Origin: Rhodoblastus sp963748385
Lineage (GTDB): Bacteria; Pseudomonadota; Alphaproteobacteria; Rhizobiales; Beijerinckiaceae
Length of the DNA: 64,000 bases
Direction of reading: 5' to 3'
NCBI GenBank assembly: GCA_963748385.1
Contig: CAVVIQ010000001.1
Location: 186,001 to 250,000 of the forward strand
In this document: positions 28,328 to 37,398 of the stretch, piece after piece
How positions within the stretch are numbered: the stretch's first letter is position 1
Layout of the letters: every line of letters starts with the position of its first letter
The notes under the pieces: model-generated
Database searches by the model: none
Told to the model about the DNA's origin: nothing
The model's input: the letters and a program-made list of their open reading frames with translations, nothing else
Translations under genes and position numbers: made by a program

Positions 28328-30337
28328 GTGACGCTTTCGGGCGATCTTCTCGCCGTCGGCGCCCTGCTGGCGCTCGGGCCAGTCGCGCTCGCGGCGCCAC
28401 GCGCCCGTCATCTCTCGTTTTTCATCTACGGCGGCGTCTTCCTGATTTGCGCCCTGCTCGCGGGCGCGGCGCTCCAGCGCCTGCTCGCGGCGCCGCCCGC
28501 CGAAGCCTTGACCCTGCCGCTCGGCCTGCCGTGGCTCGGCGCCCATTTCCGCATCGACGCCCTGTCCGCCTTCTTCCTGACCGTCGTCGATTTCGGCGCC
28601 GCCGCCGCGAGCTTCTACGCGCTCGGCTATGGCCGCCATGAAAGCGCGCAAGGCCGCGTGCTGCCCTTTTTCCCGCTGTTCGTGGCGGCGATGAATCTCG
28701 TCGTCCTCGCCGACGACGCCTATGCCTTCCTGTTTTCCTGGGAGCTGATGTCGCTCGCCTCCTGGGCCCTGGTCATGGCCCATCATCGCGAAGGCGACAA
28801 CGTCCGCGCCGGCTATGTCTATATTCTCATGGCGACGCTCGGGACCTTCGCCCTGCTGCTCGCCTTCGGCCTGCTCGGCGGCGCCGCCGGCGACCTCGCT
28901 TTCGGCGCGATGCGCGGCCATCCGCCGGCGGCCGGGATCGCGGGAGCGGTTCTCGCGCTCGCCCTGATCGGCGCCGGCTCCAAGGCGGGGCTGTCGCCCT
29001 TGCACATCTGGCTGCCGCTCGCCCATCCCGCCGCGCCGAGCCACGTCTCGGCGCTGATGAGCGGCGTCATGACCAAGGTGGCGATCTACGGCTTCCTGCG
29101 GATCGTCTTCGACCTGCTCGGCCCGGCCGCCTGGTGGTGGGGCGTTCCGATGATGGCGGCCGGCGCGGCGACGGCGGTGGTCGGCGTCCTTTTCGCCCTG
29201 CTGCACAACGATCTCAAGCGGGTGCTGGCCTACAGCACGATCGAGAATATCGGCGTCATTTTCGTCGCGCTCGGCCTTTCGCTGGCCTTCCAGGCCAATG
29301 GCCAGGGCCCGGCCGCCGCCCTCGCGATGACCGCCGCCCTGTTCCACGTCCTCAACCATTCCCTGTTCAAGAGCCTGCTGTTCTTCGGCTCCGGCGCAGT
29401 GCTGACGGCGACCGGCGAGCGCGACATGGGGCGGCTCGGCGGGCTCCTCAACCTGATGCCTTTGAGCGGCCTGTTCATGCTGGTCGGCGCCGCGGCCATA
29501 TCGGCTCTGCCGCCGCTGAACGGCTTCGCTTCCGAATGGCTGATCTTTCAGGCGATCCTCCTCAGCCCGTCGCTGCCGTCCTGGACGCTCAAGCTGGAGA
29601 TTCCGGCGGTCGGCGCGCTGCTGGCTCTTGCCGCCGCTTTGGCCGGCGCCTGTTTCGTGCGCCTGTTCGGCGTCAGTTTTTTGGGCCGGCCGCGCAGCGA
29701 ATCGGCGCACGGCGCGAAAGAAGTCGATCGTTTCTCTCTCGCCGCCATGGGCGCGTTGGCTCTACTCTGCCTGATCGCCGGCGTCATGCCGGGATATGTC
29801 ATCGACCACCTGTCGCCGATCGTCGGACAGCTCGTCGGCGCGCGAATGGCGCCGCAATCCGGCCTCGGCTGGCTGGCGATCGCGCCCGTCGCCGAAAGCC
29901 GCAGCTCCTACGACGGCATGCTGGTCTTCCTGTTCATCGCCAATTCGGCCCTGCTCGCGGCGGCCGTCATCCACCGTTTCGCCTCGGACGCGACGCGGAT
30001 CGCACCAGCCTGGGACTGCGGCTTTCCTCAGTCCAGCCCGGATACGCAATATACGCCGGAGAGTTTCGCGCAGCCGATCCGCCGGGTGTTCGCGGGCTTC
30101 GTCTTCCGCACGCGCGAAGAAGTGGACATGCCGGGGCCCGGCGACCCGCGTCCGGCCCGCTTCGATCTTTCCGTGCGCGATCTGGTGTGGGATCTGGCCT
30201 ATCGTCCTGTCGCGCGCGGCGTCCAGGCCGGGGCGGACGCCCTGAACAGGTTGCAGTTCCTGACCATCCGGCAATATCTCAGCCTTGTCTTCGCGGCTCT
30301 GGTGTTCCTGCTGTTCGCGCTTGCGATCTGGACGTGA
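28328..30337 (+). CDS. hyfB: HyfB-like proton-translocating membrane subunit (Ehr complex)
   Basis: A 669-residue polytopic protein of the NuoL/Mrp antiporter family. Landmarks are LFSWELMSLASWALVMAHH (glutamate in the helix), SKAGLSPLHIWLPLAHPAAP, ALMSGVMTKVAIYGFLRI, LKRVLAYSTIENIGVIFVA and FHVLNHSLFKSLLFFGSGAV. The long C-terminal part (residues 430-669) holds further helices and a soluble loop, as in HyfB. It should move H+ or Na+ in a complex I-like machine. The start is GTG at 28328, after a G-rich site. It is the first gene of six closely spaced or overlapping genes. Confidence 0.88.
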   Translation: MTLSGDLLAVGALLALGPVALAAPRARHLSFFIYGGVFLICALLAGAALQRLLAAPPAEALTLPLGLPWLGAHFRIDALSAFFLTVVDFGAAAASFYALGYGRHESAQGRVLPFFPLFVAAMNLVVLADDAYAFLFSWELMSLASWALVMAHHREGDNVRAGYVYILMATLGTFALLLAFGLLGGAAGDLAFGAMRGHPPAAGIAGAVLALALIGAGSKAGLSPLHIWLPLAHPAAPSHVSALMSGVMTKVAIYGFLRIVFDLLGPAAWWWGVPMMAAGAATAVVGVLFALLHNDLKRVLAYSTIENIGVIFVALGLSLAFQANGQGPAAALAMTAALFHVLNHSLFKSLLFFGSGAVLTATGERDMGRLGGLLNLMPLSGLFMLVGAAAISALPPLNGFASEWLIFQAILLSPSLPSWTLKLEIPAVGALLALAAALAGACFVRLFGVSFLGRPRSESAHGAKEVDRFSLAAMGALALLCLIAGVMPGYVIDHLSPIVGQLVGARMAPQSGLGWLAIAPVAESRSSYDGMLVFLFIANSALLAAAVIHRFASDATRIAPAWDCGFPQSSPDTQYTPESFAQPIRRVFAGFVFRTREEVDMPGPGDPRPARFDLSVRDLVWDLAYRPVARGVQAGADALNRLQFLTIRQYLSLVFAALVFLLFALAIWT

Positions 30338-30341
30338 CGCC

Positions 30342-31298
30342 ATGGCGCTGATCGAGTCCCTCGCCATCCAGATCGTCGAAATGCTCGTCGTGCTGCTGGC
30401 TGCGCCGCTGTTGACGGGCTTCGTGCGCAAGGTCAAGGCGCGCCTGCTGCGCAAACGCGGCCCGCCCTTGCTCCAGCCTTATCGCGATCTGGTCAAGCTG
30501 ACGAAGAAAGAGGTTGTGGTCGCCGAAAGCGCCTCCTGGCTGTTCCGCGCCATTCCCTATCTCGTCTTCGCCACGACCTGGGTCGCGGCGGCTCTGGTGC
30601 CGACCTTCGGCGCCGGCCTGATGTTCAGCTGGTCGGCCGACATGATCGCGATCATCGCGCTTCTCGGCAGCGCCCGCTTCTTTCTGGCGCTCGCCGGCAT
30701 GGATGTGGGGACGAGTTTCGGCGGGATCGGGTCGAGCCGCGAAATGATGTTCGCCACGCTCGCCGAGCCGGCGATGCTGATGATCGTCTTCACCCTCGCC
30801 CTGATCGCCGGCTCGACCCAGCTATCCTATGTCGCCGCCTTCATGTTGTCGCCGGCGGTGGGGCTGCGCGTTTCCCTCGGTCTCGCTTTGGTCGGGCTGG
30901 TGATCGTCGCCATCGCGGAGAACGCGCGCATTCCGGTGGACAATCCCGCGACCCATCTCGAACTCACCATGGTTCACGAAGCGATGGTGCTGGAATATTC
31001 GGGACGGCATCTGGCGATGATCGAGCTGTCGGCGCAGCTCAAACTGGTGCTTTACGTCTCGATGATCGCCTGCATTTTCGTTCCTTTCGGCCTCGCGCCG
31101 CCCGGCGCCGCGCCAGGCGAACTGCTGATCGGCGCCGCGGCTTATTTCGCCAAGCTCGGGGGCGCCGGCGCGCTGCTCGCCTTGTTCGAGACCTCGGTCG
31201 CCAAGATGCGGGTGTTCCGCGCGCCCGATTTTATCGGCGTGGCGCTGATGCTCGGGCTGCTCGCCACCTTGCTGCGCTTCGTTTCGCGGGAGATGTGA
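30342..31298 (+). CDS. hyfC: HyfC/HycD-like membrane anchor subunit (NuoH family)
   Basis: A 318-residue NuoH-type subunit with eight hydrophobic helices. Conserved segments are GPPLLQPYRDLVKLTKKEVV, IAENARIPVDNPATHLELTM and MVHEAMVLEYSGRHLAMIE, which form the cavity at the membrane interface that couples electron transfer to ion transport. It starts at 30342, two bases after the hyfB stop. The charged residues of the loop are kept, so the coupling machinery looks functional. Confidence 0.9.
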   Translation: MALIESLAIQIVEMLVVLLAAPLLTGFVRKVKARLLRKRGPPLLQPYRDLVKLTKKEVVVAESASWLFRAIPYLVFATTWVAAALVPTFGAGLMFSWSADMIAIIALLGSARFFLALAGMDVGTSFGGIGSSREMMFATLAEPAMLMIVFTLALIAGSTQLSYVAAFMLSPAVGLRVSLGLALVGLVIVAIAENARIPVDNPATHLELTMVHEAMVLEYSGRHLAMIELSAQLKLVLYVSMIACIFVPFGLAPPGAAPGELLIGAAAYFAKLGGAGALLALFETSVAKMRVFRAPDFIGVALMLGLLATLLRFVSREM

Positions 31299-31299
31299 A

Positions 31300-31962
31300 A
31301 TGGATCGCCTCTCCTTCGACATCGCCCATCTTCTCGCCGGCGGGCTGGTCCTGACCAGTTTCATGCTGCTCTATCAGGACCGGCTCTACGCCCTGCTCAA
31401 TACTTACGCCCTGCAGGCGCTGACCCTGGCGCTCGCCGTCGGCTGGCAGGCCCATATCCAGCATGCGCCCCATCTTTACATCACCGCCGCCATCGCCGTG
31501 ATCTTCAAGGCGCTGGTCATTCCGTTCGCGCTGCATCGCATGGTGGCGCAGCTCGGCGTCCATCGCGAGGTGGAATCCGTGGTCAGCCTGGTGCCGACCA
31601 TGCTGGCCGGCATCGCGCTGGTGGCGCTTTCCATGGTGGTCATGCTGCGCGTCACCGAAGGCGCCGATCCTTTGGCGCGCGAGGACCTCGCCTTCGCCCT
31701 TTCGGTGATCCTGCTCGGCCTGCTGATGATGGTCACCCGCAGCAACGCGGTCAGTCAGGTGGTCGGCTTCATGTCGCTCGAAAACGGCCTGATCCTCGCC
31801 GCCGCCGCCGCCCGGGGCATGCCTCTGGTGGTGGAGATCAGCGTCGCCTTTTCGGTGCTGATCGCCTTGATCGTCATCGGCATTTTCCTGTTTCGCATCC
31901 GCGAGCGCTTCGACACGGTCGATCTTCAGGCGCTCGACGATTTCAGGGGCGAGCGCCGATGA
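31300..31962 (+). CDS. hyfE: HyfE-like membrane subunit
   Basis: A 220-residue membrane protein with six to seven helices, of the HyfE family (NuoK-like region): YALLNTYALQALTLALAVGW, KALVIPFALHRMVAQLGVHR and MSLENGLILAAAAARGMP. It overlaps the hyfF start by four bases (ATGA). It is a structural membrane subunit of hydrogenase-4-type complexes. Confidence 0.88.
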   Translation: MDRLSFDIAHLLAGGLVLTSFMLLYQDRLYALLNTYALQALTLALAVGWQAHIQHAPHLYITAAIAVIFKALVIPFALHRMVAQLGVHREVESVVSLVPTMLAGIALVALSMVVMLRVTEGADPLAREDLAFALSVILLGLLMMVTRSNAVSQVVGFMSLENGLILAAAAARGMPLVVEISVAFSVLIALIVIGIFLFRIRERFDTVDLQALDDFRGERR

Positions 31963-33407
31963 ATTTTCTTGCCGCCCATAATGTCCAGATCGTCCTGTTC
32001 CTGCCGCTGGCGACGGCGGTCGCGCTCGCCGCGATCAAATCCTATCGCCTTTCCGCGCGGCTGAACGTCGCGTCGGCCTTCGTCACTTTCCTCGCGGCGG
32101 TCTCGCTGCTGGCCTTTCGCCCGCCTTCAGGGCGCTACATTCTGGTCGACGACCTCAACATCGTCTTCATCGTCCTCAACACTTTCGTCGCCTTCACCAC
32201 CAGCGCCTACAGCGCCAGCTACATCGCGCACGAACTGAACGCCCGTCGCCTCAAACGCAGCCATCTGCGCTTCTATCACGCGATGTATCAACTGCTGCTC
32301 GCGGCGATGAATCTGGCGCTGATCGCCAATAATATCGGCCTGATGTGGGTGGCGATCGAGGTCGCGACGCTGACCACGGTGGTCATGGTCGGCATCTATC
32401 GCACCCCGGCGGCGCTCGAAGCGGCGTGGAAATATTTCATTCTCGGCAGCGTCGGCATCGCGCTCGCCCTGTTCGGCACGATCCTGATCTATATGGCGGC
32501 GCGGCCTGTGGTCGGCGAGGGCCTGAGGGGCATGATCTGGACCGTGCTGATCGGCGACGCCGTCCATTTCGACCCGGCGCTGCTCAATCTCGCCTTCGTC
32601 TTCCTGCTGCTTGGCTATGGCACCAAGGTCGGGCTCGCGCCGCTTCACGCCTGGCTGCCCGACGCCCACGCCGAGGGCCCGACGCCGATCTCGGCGGTGC
32701 TGTCCGGCCTTTTGCTCAATGTCGCGCTCTACGCCGTCCTGCGCTTCAAGCTGTTGATGGCGGCCAATCCGGGCGCGATCGCCCCCGGGCCGCTGATGAT
32801 GACCCTCGGCCTGCTGTCGCTGATCTTCGCCGCGTTCATGCTCTACCGGCGCGGCGACATCAAACGCCTGTTCGCCTATTCCTCGATCGAACATATGGGC
32901 GTCATCGTCTTCGCCTTCGGCATGGGCGGGGCCCTGGCCAATTTCGCCGGCCTCCTGCACATGGCGATGCACAGCCTGACCAAATCGGCGATCTTTTTCG
33001 CGGTCGGCCAGGTGGCGCAGGTCAAGGGGACGCAGCAGATCGCGGATATCCGGGGCCTGACCGCAAGCCATCCCTTCCTCGGCTGGTCGCTGGTCGTCGG
33101 CGTCGTCGCCATTATCGGCATGCCGCCGGCCGGCGTGTTCATGAGCGAATTCCTGATCGTCTCTTCCACGGTCGCCCGCGCGCCGGCGCTCGCCGCGCTG
33201 GTGGTTTTCGGCCTCGCGGTCGCCTTTGGCGCGCTCATGCTGCGGCTGCACGGCATGGCTTTCGGCGCGCCGACAGGCTCGATGCAGCCGGTCAAGGCTT
33301 CTTACCTTCCGATGGTCCTTCATCTCGCGCCGGTTCTGGTCGCCGGCGTCTTTTTGCCGCCGCCGCTGGTCGTCTGGTTCCAGCATGTCGCGGCCATGTT
33401 GCACTGA
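31959..33407 (+). CDS. hyfF: HyfF-like proton-translocating membrane subunit
   Basis: A 482-residue antiporter-type subunit related to NuoL/M/N. Landmarks are NIGLMWVAIEVATLTTVVMVG (glutamate in the helix), GTKVGLAPLHAWLPDAHAEG, PTPISAVLSGLLLNVALYAV, DIKRLFAYSSIEHMGVIVFA and LHMAMHSLTKSAIFFAVGQV. The Lys and Glu residues used for ion transfer are present. With hyfB it gives two pump modules; a HyfD counterpart is missing. Confidence 0.9.
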   Translation: MNFLAAHNVQIVLFLPLATAVALAAIKSYRLSARLNVASAFVTFLAAVSLLAFRPPSGRYILVDDLNIVFIVLNTFVAFTTSAYSASYIAHELNARRLKRSHLRFYHAMYQLLLAAMNLALIANNIGLMWVAIEVATLTTVVMVGIYRTPAALEAAWKYFILGSVGIALALFGTILIYMAARPVVGEGLRGMIWTVLIGDAVHFDPALLNLAFVFLLLGYGTKVGLAPLHAWLPDAHAEGPTPISAVLSGLLLNVALYAVLRFKLLMAANPGAIAPGPLMMTLGLLSLIFAAFMLYRRGDIKRLFAYSSIEHMGVIVFAFGMGGALANFAGLLHMAMHSLTKSAIFFAVGQVAQVKGTQQIADIRGLTASHPFLGWSLVVGVVAIIGMPPAGVFMSEFLIVSSTVARAPALAALVVFGLAVAFGALMLRLHGMAFGAPTGSMQPVKASYLPMVLHLAPVLVAGVFLPPPLVVWFQHVAAMLH

Positions 33408-33420
33408 TCGGGGAAGTCCG

Positions 33421-34896
33421 ATGGCGGTGATCGATGCTTTCGAGGCGCTGGCGCCGGTTCCGGGCCACAAACCCTGGCCCCGGCGCGTCGTCGACGCCGA
33501 AATGTGGCGGGCGCTGGCGGAAAGTTTTGCCGCGGGCGAACGAACCCTGCTCGGCCTGTGGGGCGACGCCGGATTCGTGCATATGGCTTTGCTCGGCGGG
33601 CCATCGGGCGTCGCCGTCGCCAGCCTCGCCTGCAAGGACGGCGGCTTTCCCTCGGTCGCGGCCCGTCATCCGCCGGCGGGGCGTTTCGAGCGCGCCATCC
33701 ATGATCTCTTCGGCTGCCGTCCGCTCGACGCGCCCGACGACAGGCCCTGGCTCGACCATGGACGCTGGCCTAACAGCGCGCCCGGCGCGGCGCGGCCTTA
33801 TCCGTTCCTGCCAAGCGTCGGCGAGGGGCTGCACCAGATTCCGGTCGGTCCGGTCCACGCCGGGATCATCGAACCAGGCCATTTCCGCTTCACCGCCAAT
33901 GGCGAGACCATCGTGCGGCTGGAGGCGCGGCTCGGTTATGTCCACAAGGGGATCGAAGCCCTGATGGCCGGCGCGCCGCTCGCCCGCGCGCAAAAACTCG
34001 CGGCGCGCGTTTCAGGCGACAGCACGGTCGCCTTTTCGCTCGCCTTCGCCCGCGCCTTCGAGGCCGCGCTGGGGATTGAAGTCCCCGAGCGGGCGGTCTG
34101 GCTGCGCGCCCTGATGGCGGAACTGGAGCGTATCGCCAATCATCTCGGCGACATCGGCGCGATCTGCAACGACGCCGCCTTCGCCCTCATGCTCGCCCAT
34201 TGCTCGGCCCTGCGCGAAAAAACCCTGCGCGCCTGCGCCGCCTGTTTCGGCCACCGCCTGATGATGGACGCCATTCTGCCCGGCGGCGTCGCCGCCGACC
34301 TTTCCGCCGCATCGCCGCGAATCCTGCGCGCTCTCGTCGCCGAGATCAAAAAGATCTTTCCCCGTCTGGTCGGGCTTTATGACAACACCGCCTCGCTTCA
34401 GGACCGCACGGCGACAACCGGTCGGCTCGATCCGGTTCTGGCGCAAAAATTCGGTTGCGGCGGCTACGTCGGCCGCGCCTCGGGGCGAAATTTCGACACC
34501 CGCCGCGACCTGCCCTACCCACCCTATGACCGGCTCGTTTTCGAGACGCCGGTTCTGGATGAAGGCGACGTCAACGCGCGGATCTGGATTCGCATCCGGG
34601 AAGTCGACCAGAGCCTCGGCCTGATCGAGCAGATTCTCGCCCGCCTGCCGGAAGGCGATGTGCTGGCCGCGCCGGGTGAAGGTTCGGGCGAGGGACTGGC
34701 GCTGGTCGAAGGCTTTCGCGGCGATATTCTCGTCTGGGTTCGGCTCGACGGCGTTTCGTTGGAACGCTGCCATTTGCGCGACCCGTCGTGGCTGCAATGG
34801 CCGCTGCTTGAAGTTGCGATCGATGGCGATATCGTCGCGGATTTCCCGCTGTGCAACAAATCCTTCAACTGCTCCTATTCGGGGCACGATCTTTGA
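33421..34896 (+). CDS. hyfG: Hydrogenase-like large subunit lacking all NiFe ligands (HyfG/Ehr type)
   Basis: A 491-residue fusion of a NuoC-like part (1-130) and a NuoD/HycE-like catalytic part. YVHKGIEALMAGAPLARAQK and MAELERIANHLGDIGAIC are normal family text. At the L1 site an active hydrogenase has R-V-C-G-I-C; here it is R196-V-S198-G-D-S201. At the L2 site D-P-C-X-X-C is D454-P-S456-W-L-Q459. All four Ni-binding cysteines are therefore replaced. Loss of the site with the rest conserved is the mark of energy-converting hydrogenase-related (Ehr) complexes; hydrogen activity is not expected. The frame is intact, in a clean part of the window. Confidence 0.88.
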   Translation: MAVIDAFEALAPVPGHKPWPRRVVDAEMWRALAESFAAGERTLLGLWGDAGFVHMALLGGPSGVAVASLACKDGGFPSVAARHPPAGRFERAIHDLFGCRPLDAPDDRPWLDHGRWPNSAPGAARPYPFLPSVGEGLHQIPVGPVHAGIIEPGHFRFTANGETIVRLEARLGYVHKGIEALMAGAPLARAQKLAARVSGDSTVAFSLAFARAFEAALGIEVPERAVWLRALMAELERIANHLGDIGAICNDAAFALMLAHCSALREKTLRACAACFGHRLMMDAILPGGVAADLSAASPRILRALVAEIKKIFPRLVGLYDNTASLQDRTATTGRLDPVLAQKFGCGGYVGRASGRNFDTRRDLPYPPYDRLVFETPVLDEGDVNARIWIRIREVDQSLGLIEQILARLPEGDVLAAPGEGSGEGLALVEGFRGDILVWVRLDGVSLERCHLRDPSWLQWPLLEVAIDGDIVADFPLCNKSFNCSYSGHDL

Positions 34897-34905
34897 GGCG
34901 CGCCC

Positions 34906-35433
34906 ATGCGGCGGATTCTGTTCGAGACCCTGTGGAAAGCGCCGCTGACCGAGCCGGCGCCGGCGGACGACGATCCCGAATTACGCACGCTTGGGCTGGA
35001 GCTGAAGGCGCATATCGGCGCCCTTTTCGGCGGCAGCCTGTCCATCCGCATGGTGGATGCGGGATCGTGCAACGGCTGCGAGCTGGAAATTCACGCCCTC
35101 AACAATCCCTTCTACGATCTGGAGCGCTTCGGGCTGAAATTCGTCGCTTCGCCGCGCCATGCCGACGTGCTGCTGGTCACCGGCCCGGTGACATGCAACA
35201 TGCGCGAGGCGCTGCAACGGACCTATGACGCGACGCCTTCGCCAAAATGGGTGGTCGCGGCGGGCGACTGCGCCCTGAACGGCGGAGTTTTTTCCGGCGG
35301 CGCGGCCATCGTCGGCGGCGTCGGCGAGGTCGTTCCCGTCGCTCTGCACATCCCCGGCTGCCCGCCGACGCCGACGCAGCTCCTCAAGGGCCTGCTCGCC
35401 CTCGCGCGCGGGCGCCCCGCCGCGGCGTTTTGA
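34906..35433 (+). CDS. hyfI: Hydrogenase-like small subunit with one [4Fe-4S] site (HyfI/NuoB family)
   Basis: A 175-residue NuoB-type subunit. The four cluster ligands C55 and C58 (GSCNGCELE), C122 (GDCALNGG) and C152 (PGCPPTPTQLLKG) are all kept, so it should hold the N2-type [4Fe-4S] cluster. The start MRRILFETLWKAPLTEP is typical of HyfI. It closes the operon 9 bases after hyfG. No ferredoxin-like HyfH/HyfA gene follows, so the electron donor or acceptor is unknown. Confidence 0.9.
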   Translation: MRRILFETLWKAPLTEPAPADDDPELRTLGLELKAHIGALFGGSLSIRMVDAGSCNGCELEIHALNNPFYDLERFGLKFVASPRHADVLLVTGPVTCNMREALQRTYDATPSPKWVVAAGDCALNGGVFSGGAAIVGGVGEVVPVALHIPGCPPTPTQLLKGLLALARGRPAAAF

Positions 35434-35504
35434 AAGGCGCCCGACCCGCGCTATAACCCGGTTCTCGCGCGGCCTTTCGCCGAGCGCAACCGGAGCCGTT
35501 TCGC

Positions 35505-36152
35505 ATGACCTTGCGCACGATGAATCTGGACGCCTTCCGGGCGACGCCTCTGACCCACGAACCGTTCGAGTTCCTCACGGTTCCCAATTTCCTCAACGCC
35601 GAAGCCTGCGCCGCGATCAACCGCGATTACCCGAAGATCGGCGAGAGCGGCAGCTTCCCGGTCTCCCAGCTGTCCTTCGGCCCGGCTTTCCGGAACCTGC
35701 TCGATGAAATGGCGAGCGACGAGTTTCGCGCCGCCTTCGCCGAGAAATTCGATGTCGATCTGACCGGGCGGCCGCACACCATCACGGTGCGCGGGCGGTG
35801 CAGCCCCAAGGACGGGCGCATCCATACCGACACCAAGAGCAAGATCTTGACGCTGCTGATCTATATGAACCCGGAATGGGAACATTCCGGCGGGCGGCTG
35901 CGGCTGTTGAAATCCGACGCCAGCCTGGACGATCCGATCATGGAGGTTCCGCCCGCCGCCGGCACGCTGCTGGCCTTCAAGCGCTCGGACAATTCCTGGC
36001 ATGGCCACAAGCCCTTCGACGGCGAGCGCCGGGTCATTCAGTTCAACTGGGTGACCTCCGACGGCGACCGCCGCATCGCCATGCTGCGCCACAATCTCTC
36101 GGCCACGGTCAAGCGCCTGTTCGGCAGGAAGCCGGAACAGCCCTACGCCTGA
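35505..36152 (+). CDS. 2-oxoglutarate/Fe(II)-dependent oxygenase family protein
   Basis: A 215-residue protein of the prolyl-hydroxylase-like group. The iron facial triad is readable as H107 and D109 in GRIHTDTKSK and a distal His in NSWHGHKPF (H166 or H168), with R175/R176 in GERRVIQFNW for 2-oxoglutarate. The double-stranded beta-helix core spans about 85-190. The substrate is unknown. It converges on, and overlaps by ten bases, an LPS mannosyltransferase gene, which hints at a cell-envelope substrate. Confidence 0.8.
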   Translation: MTLRTMNLDAFRATPLTHEPFEFLTVPNFLNAEACAAINRDYPKIGESGSFPVSQLSFGPAFRNLLDEMASDEFRAAFAEKFDVDLTGRPHTITVRGRCSPKDGRIHTDTKSKILTLLIYMNPEWEHSGGRLRLLKSDASLDDPIMEVPPAAGTLLAFKRSDNSWHGHKPFDGERRVIQFNWVTSDGDRRIAMLRHNLSATVKRLFGRKPEQPYA

Positions 36153-37195
36153 GCTTTACGCCAGATTTTTTCATAGACGCCGATGATTTCCTCGACCTCG
36201 CGGTCGCGGTTGAAGGCCTCCATGACCCTTTTTCGCGCGCGCGCGCCGATCCCCTCGATCTTCTGGGGCTCGCGCATCAGCGGCTCGATTGCGGCAGACA
36301 ACGCCTCGACGTCGCCGGTCGGCGCCAGAACGCCGGTCGCGCCATCCTCGATCACCAGTTCCGCGGCGCCGGCGCGGCTCGCGACCACGGCGTTGCCCGC
36401 GGCCATCGCCTCCAGCATGGTCAGGCCGAAACCTTCGACGCGCGAGGCGAAGACATAGATCGAAATGCGCTGATACCACAGCGGCACTTCCTGGATCGGC
36501 AATTCGCCCAGGAAGCGGATGCGATCGGAAAGGCCGGCGGCGGCGATTTCGCTTTTGAGCCGATTGACGAAACCGGCGTTGTCCGGGGTGATCAGGCCGA
36601 CGATGACGGCGGTGAAATCGGGATATCCGGGCAGGAGCCGCAGCATGGCGGCGACGAACAGGTCGACTCCCTTCTGCTGGCGCACCCGGCCGAACACGCC
36701 GATTCCATATTTTCCCGGCAGCCCCGTCGCCGCGAAAGCCGCCGCGCGATCCTGCGGCGGCTTGTAGGTTTCAAGGTCGATGCCGTGATGGATCACCGTC
36801 GCCTCGCGCTCCAGGAAGGAGGCGGAGATTTCGCTGGTGGCGATGATTTCGTCCATCCGCGCGATCAGGAAACGGGTGAACGCGGTGTGGCGGCGCTGGC
36901 CGGCGGAATTGAAGATCAAGGCGAAGCGCCAGCCCAGCCATTTCAGCAGCAGGCCGACCATCATTTCGATATTGCGGCGGGCGTGCCAGATGCGGACCTT
37001 GTGGCGCTTCGGCGCCCGGAAGCGCAAGGCCAGCAGGCGGAGAACGGAAAGGCGCGCGATTCCCTCCGGCGCGTCGGGGCCGAACCAGACCGTGTCGCGT
37101 TTTTTCGCGATCAGCGGCGCGATGGTGCGGTTGACCGCCGTTCCGCCCGAATAGCGGAAGCTCAAGTTTGGAATGATGACTTCGATCTCGTCCAA
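36143..37195 (-). CDS. lpcC: LPS core mannosyltransferase, LpcC-like (GT family 4)
   Basis: A 350-residue glycosyltransferase. The acceptor side has RIWHARRNIEMMVGL and FNSAGQRRHTAFTRFLI, which resemble rhizobial LpcC. The donor side has IGVFGRVRQQKGVDLFVAA and the E-X7-E motif EGFGLTMLEAMAAGN. LpcC adds mannose to the Kdo of the lipopolysaccharide inner core in Rhizobiales. The gene is alone on the minus strand; it starts at 37195 with MDEIEVIIPN. Confidence 0.8.
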   Translation of the reverse strand: MDEIEVIIPNLSFRYSGGTAVNRTIAPLIAKKRDTVWFGPDAPEGIARLSVLRLLALRFRAPKRHKVRIWHARRNIEMMVGLLLKWLGWRFALIFNSAGQRRHTAFTRFLIARMDEIIATSEISASFLEREATVIHHGIDLETYKPPQDRAAAFAATGLPGKYGIGVFGRVRQQKGVDLFVAAMLRLLPGYPDFTAVIVGLITPDNAGFVNRLKSEIAAAGLSDRIRFLGELPIQEVPLWYQRISIYVFASRVEGFGLTMLEAMAAGNAVVASRAGAAELVIEDGATGVLAPTGDVEALSAAIEPLMREPQKIEGIGARARKRVMEAFNRDREVEEIIGVYEKIWRKAQA

Positions 37196-37344
37196 AATCC
37201 GGTCCTCGACAGGCTGGCTTGACGCCGTTGAAGGGCGAATAGCCTATCGGCGGCTTTTGTGAAACCCATCTTGTCGGCCTGGCCTGTTCCGGCGTCATGG
37301 GCGTCGGAAGCCGGGACGCCGGGCGCGAACGAAAACCGCGGCTC

Positions 37345-37374
37345 TTGCCAAAAACCGGAAAAATCCTTTATGAA
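37345..37374 (+). promoter_or_regulatory. Predicted leuA leader promoter
   Basis: TTGCCA (37345-37350), an 18-base spacer, then TATGAA (37369-37374). Transcription would start near 37381, 18 bases ahead of the leader peptide. Confidence 0.5.
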
Positions 37375-37398
37375 TAGGCGTGGCGAATTGATCGCCCG

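Noticed and set aside
28223..29710. 495-codon minus-strand open frame opposite hyfB
   Set aside because: Arg/Gln/Glu-rich text with no family features, lying wholly opposite a conserved membrane protein gene.
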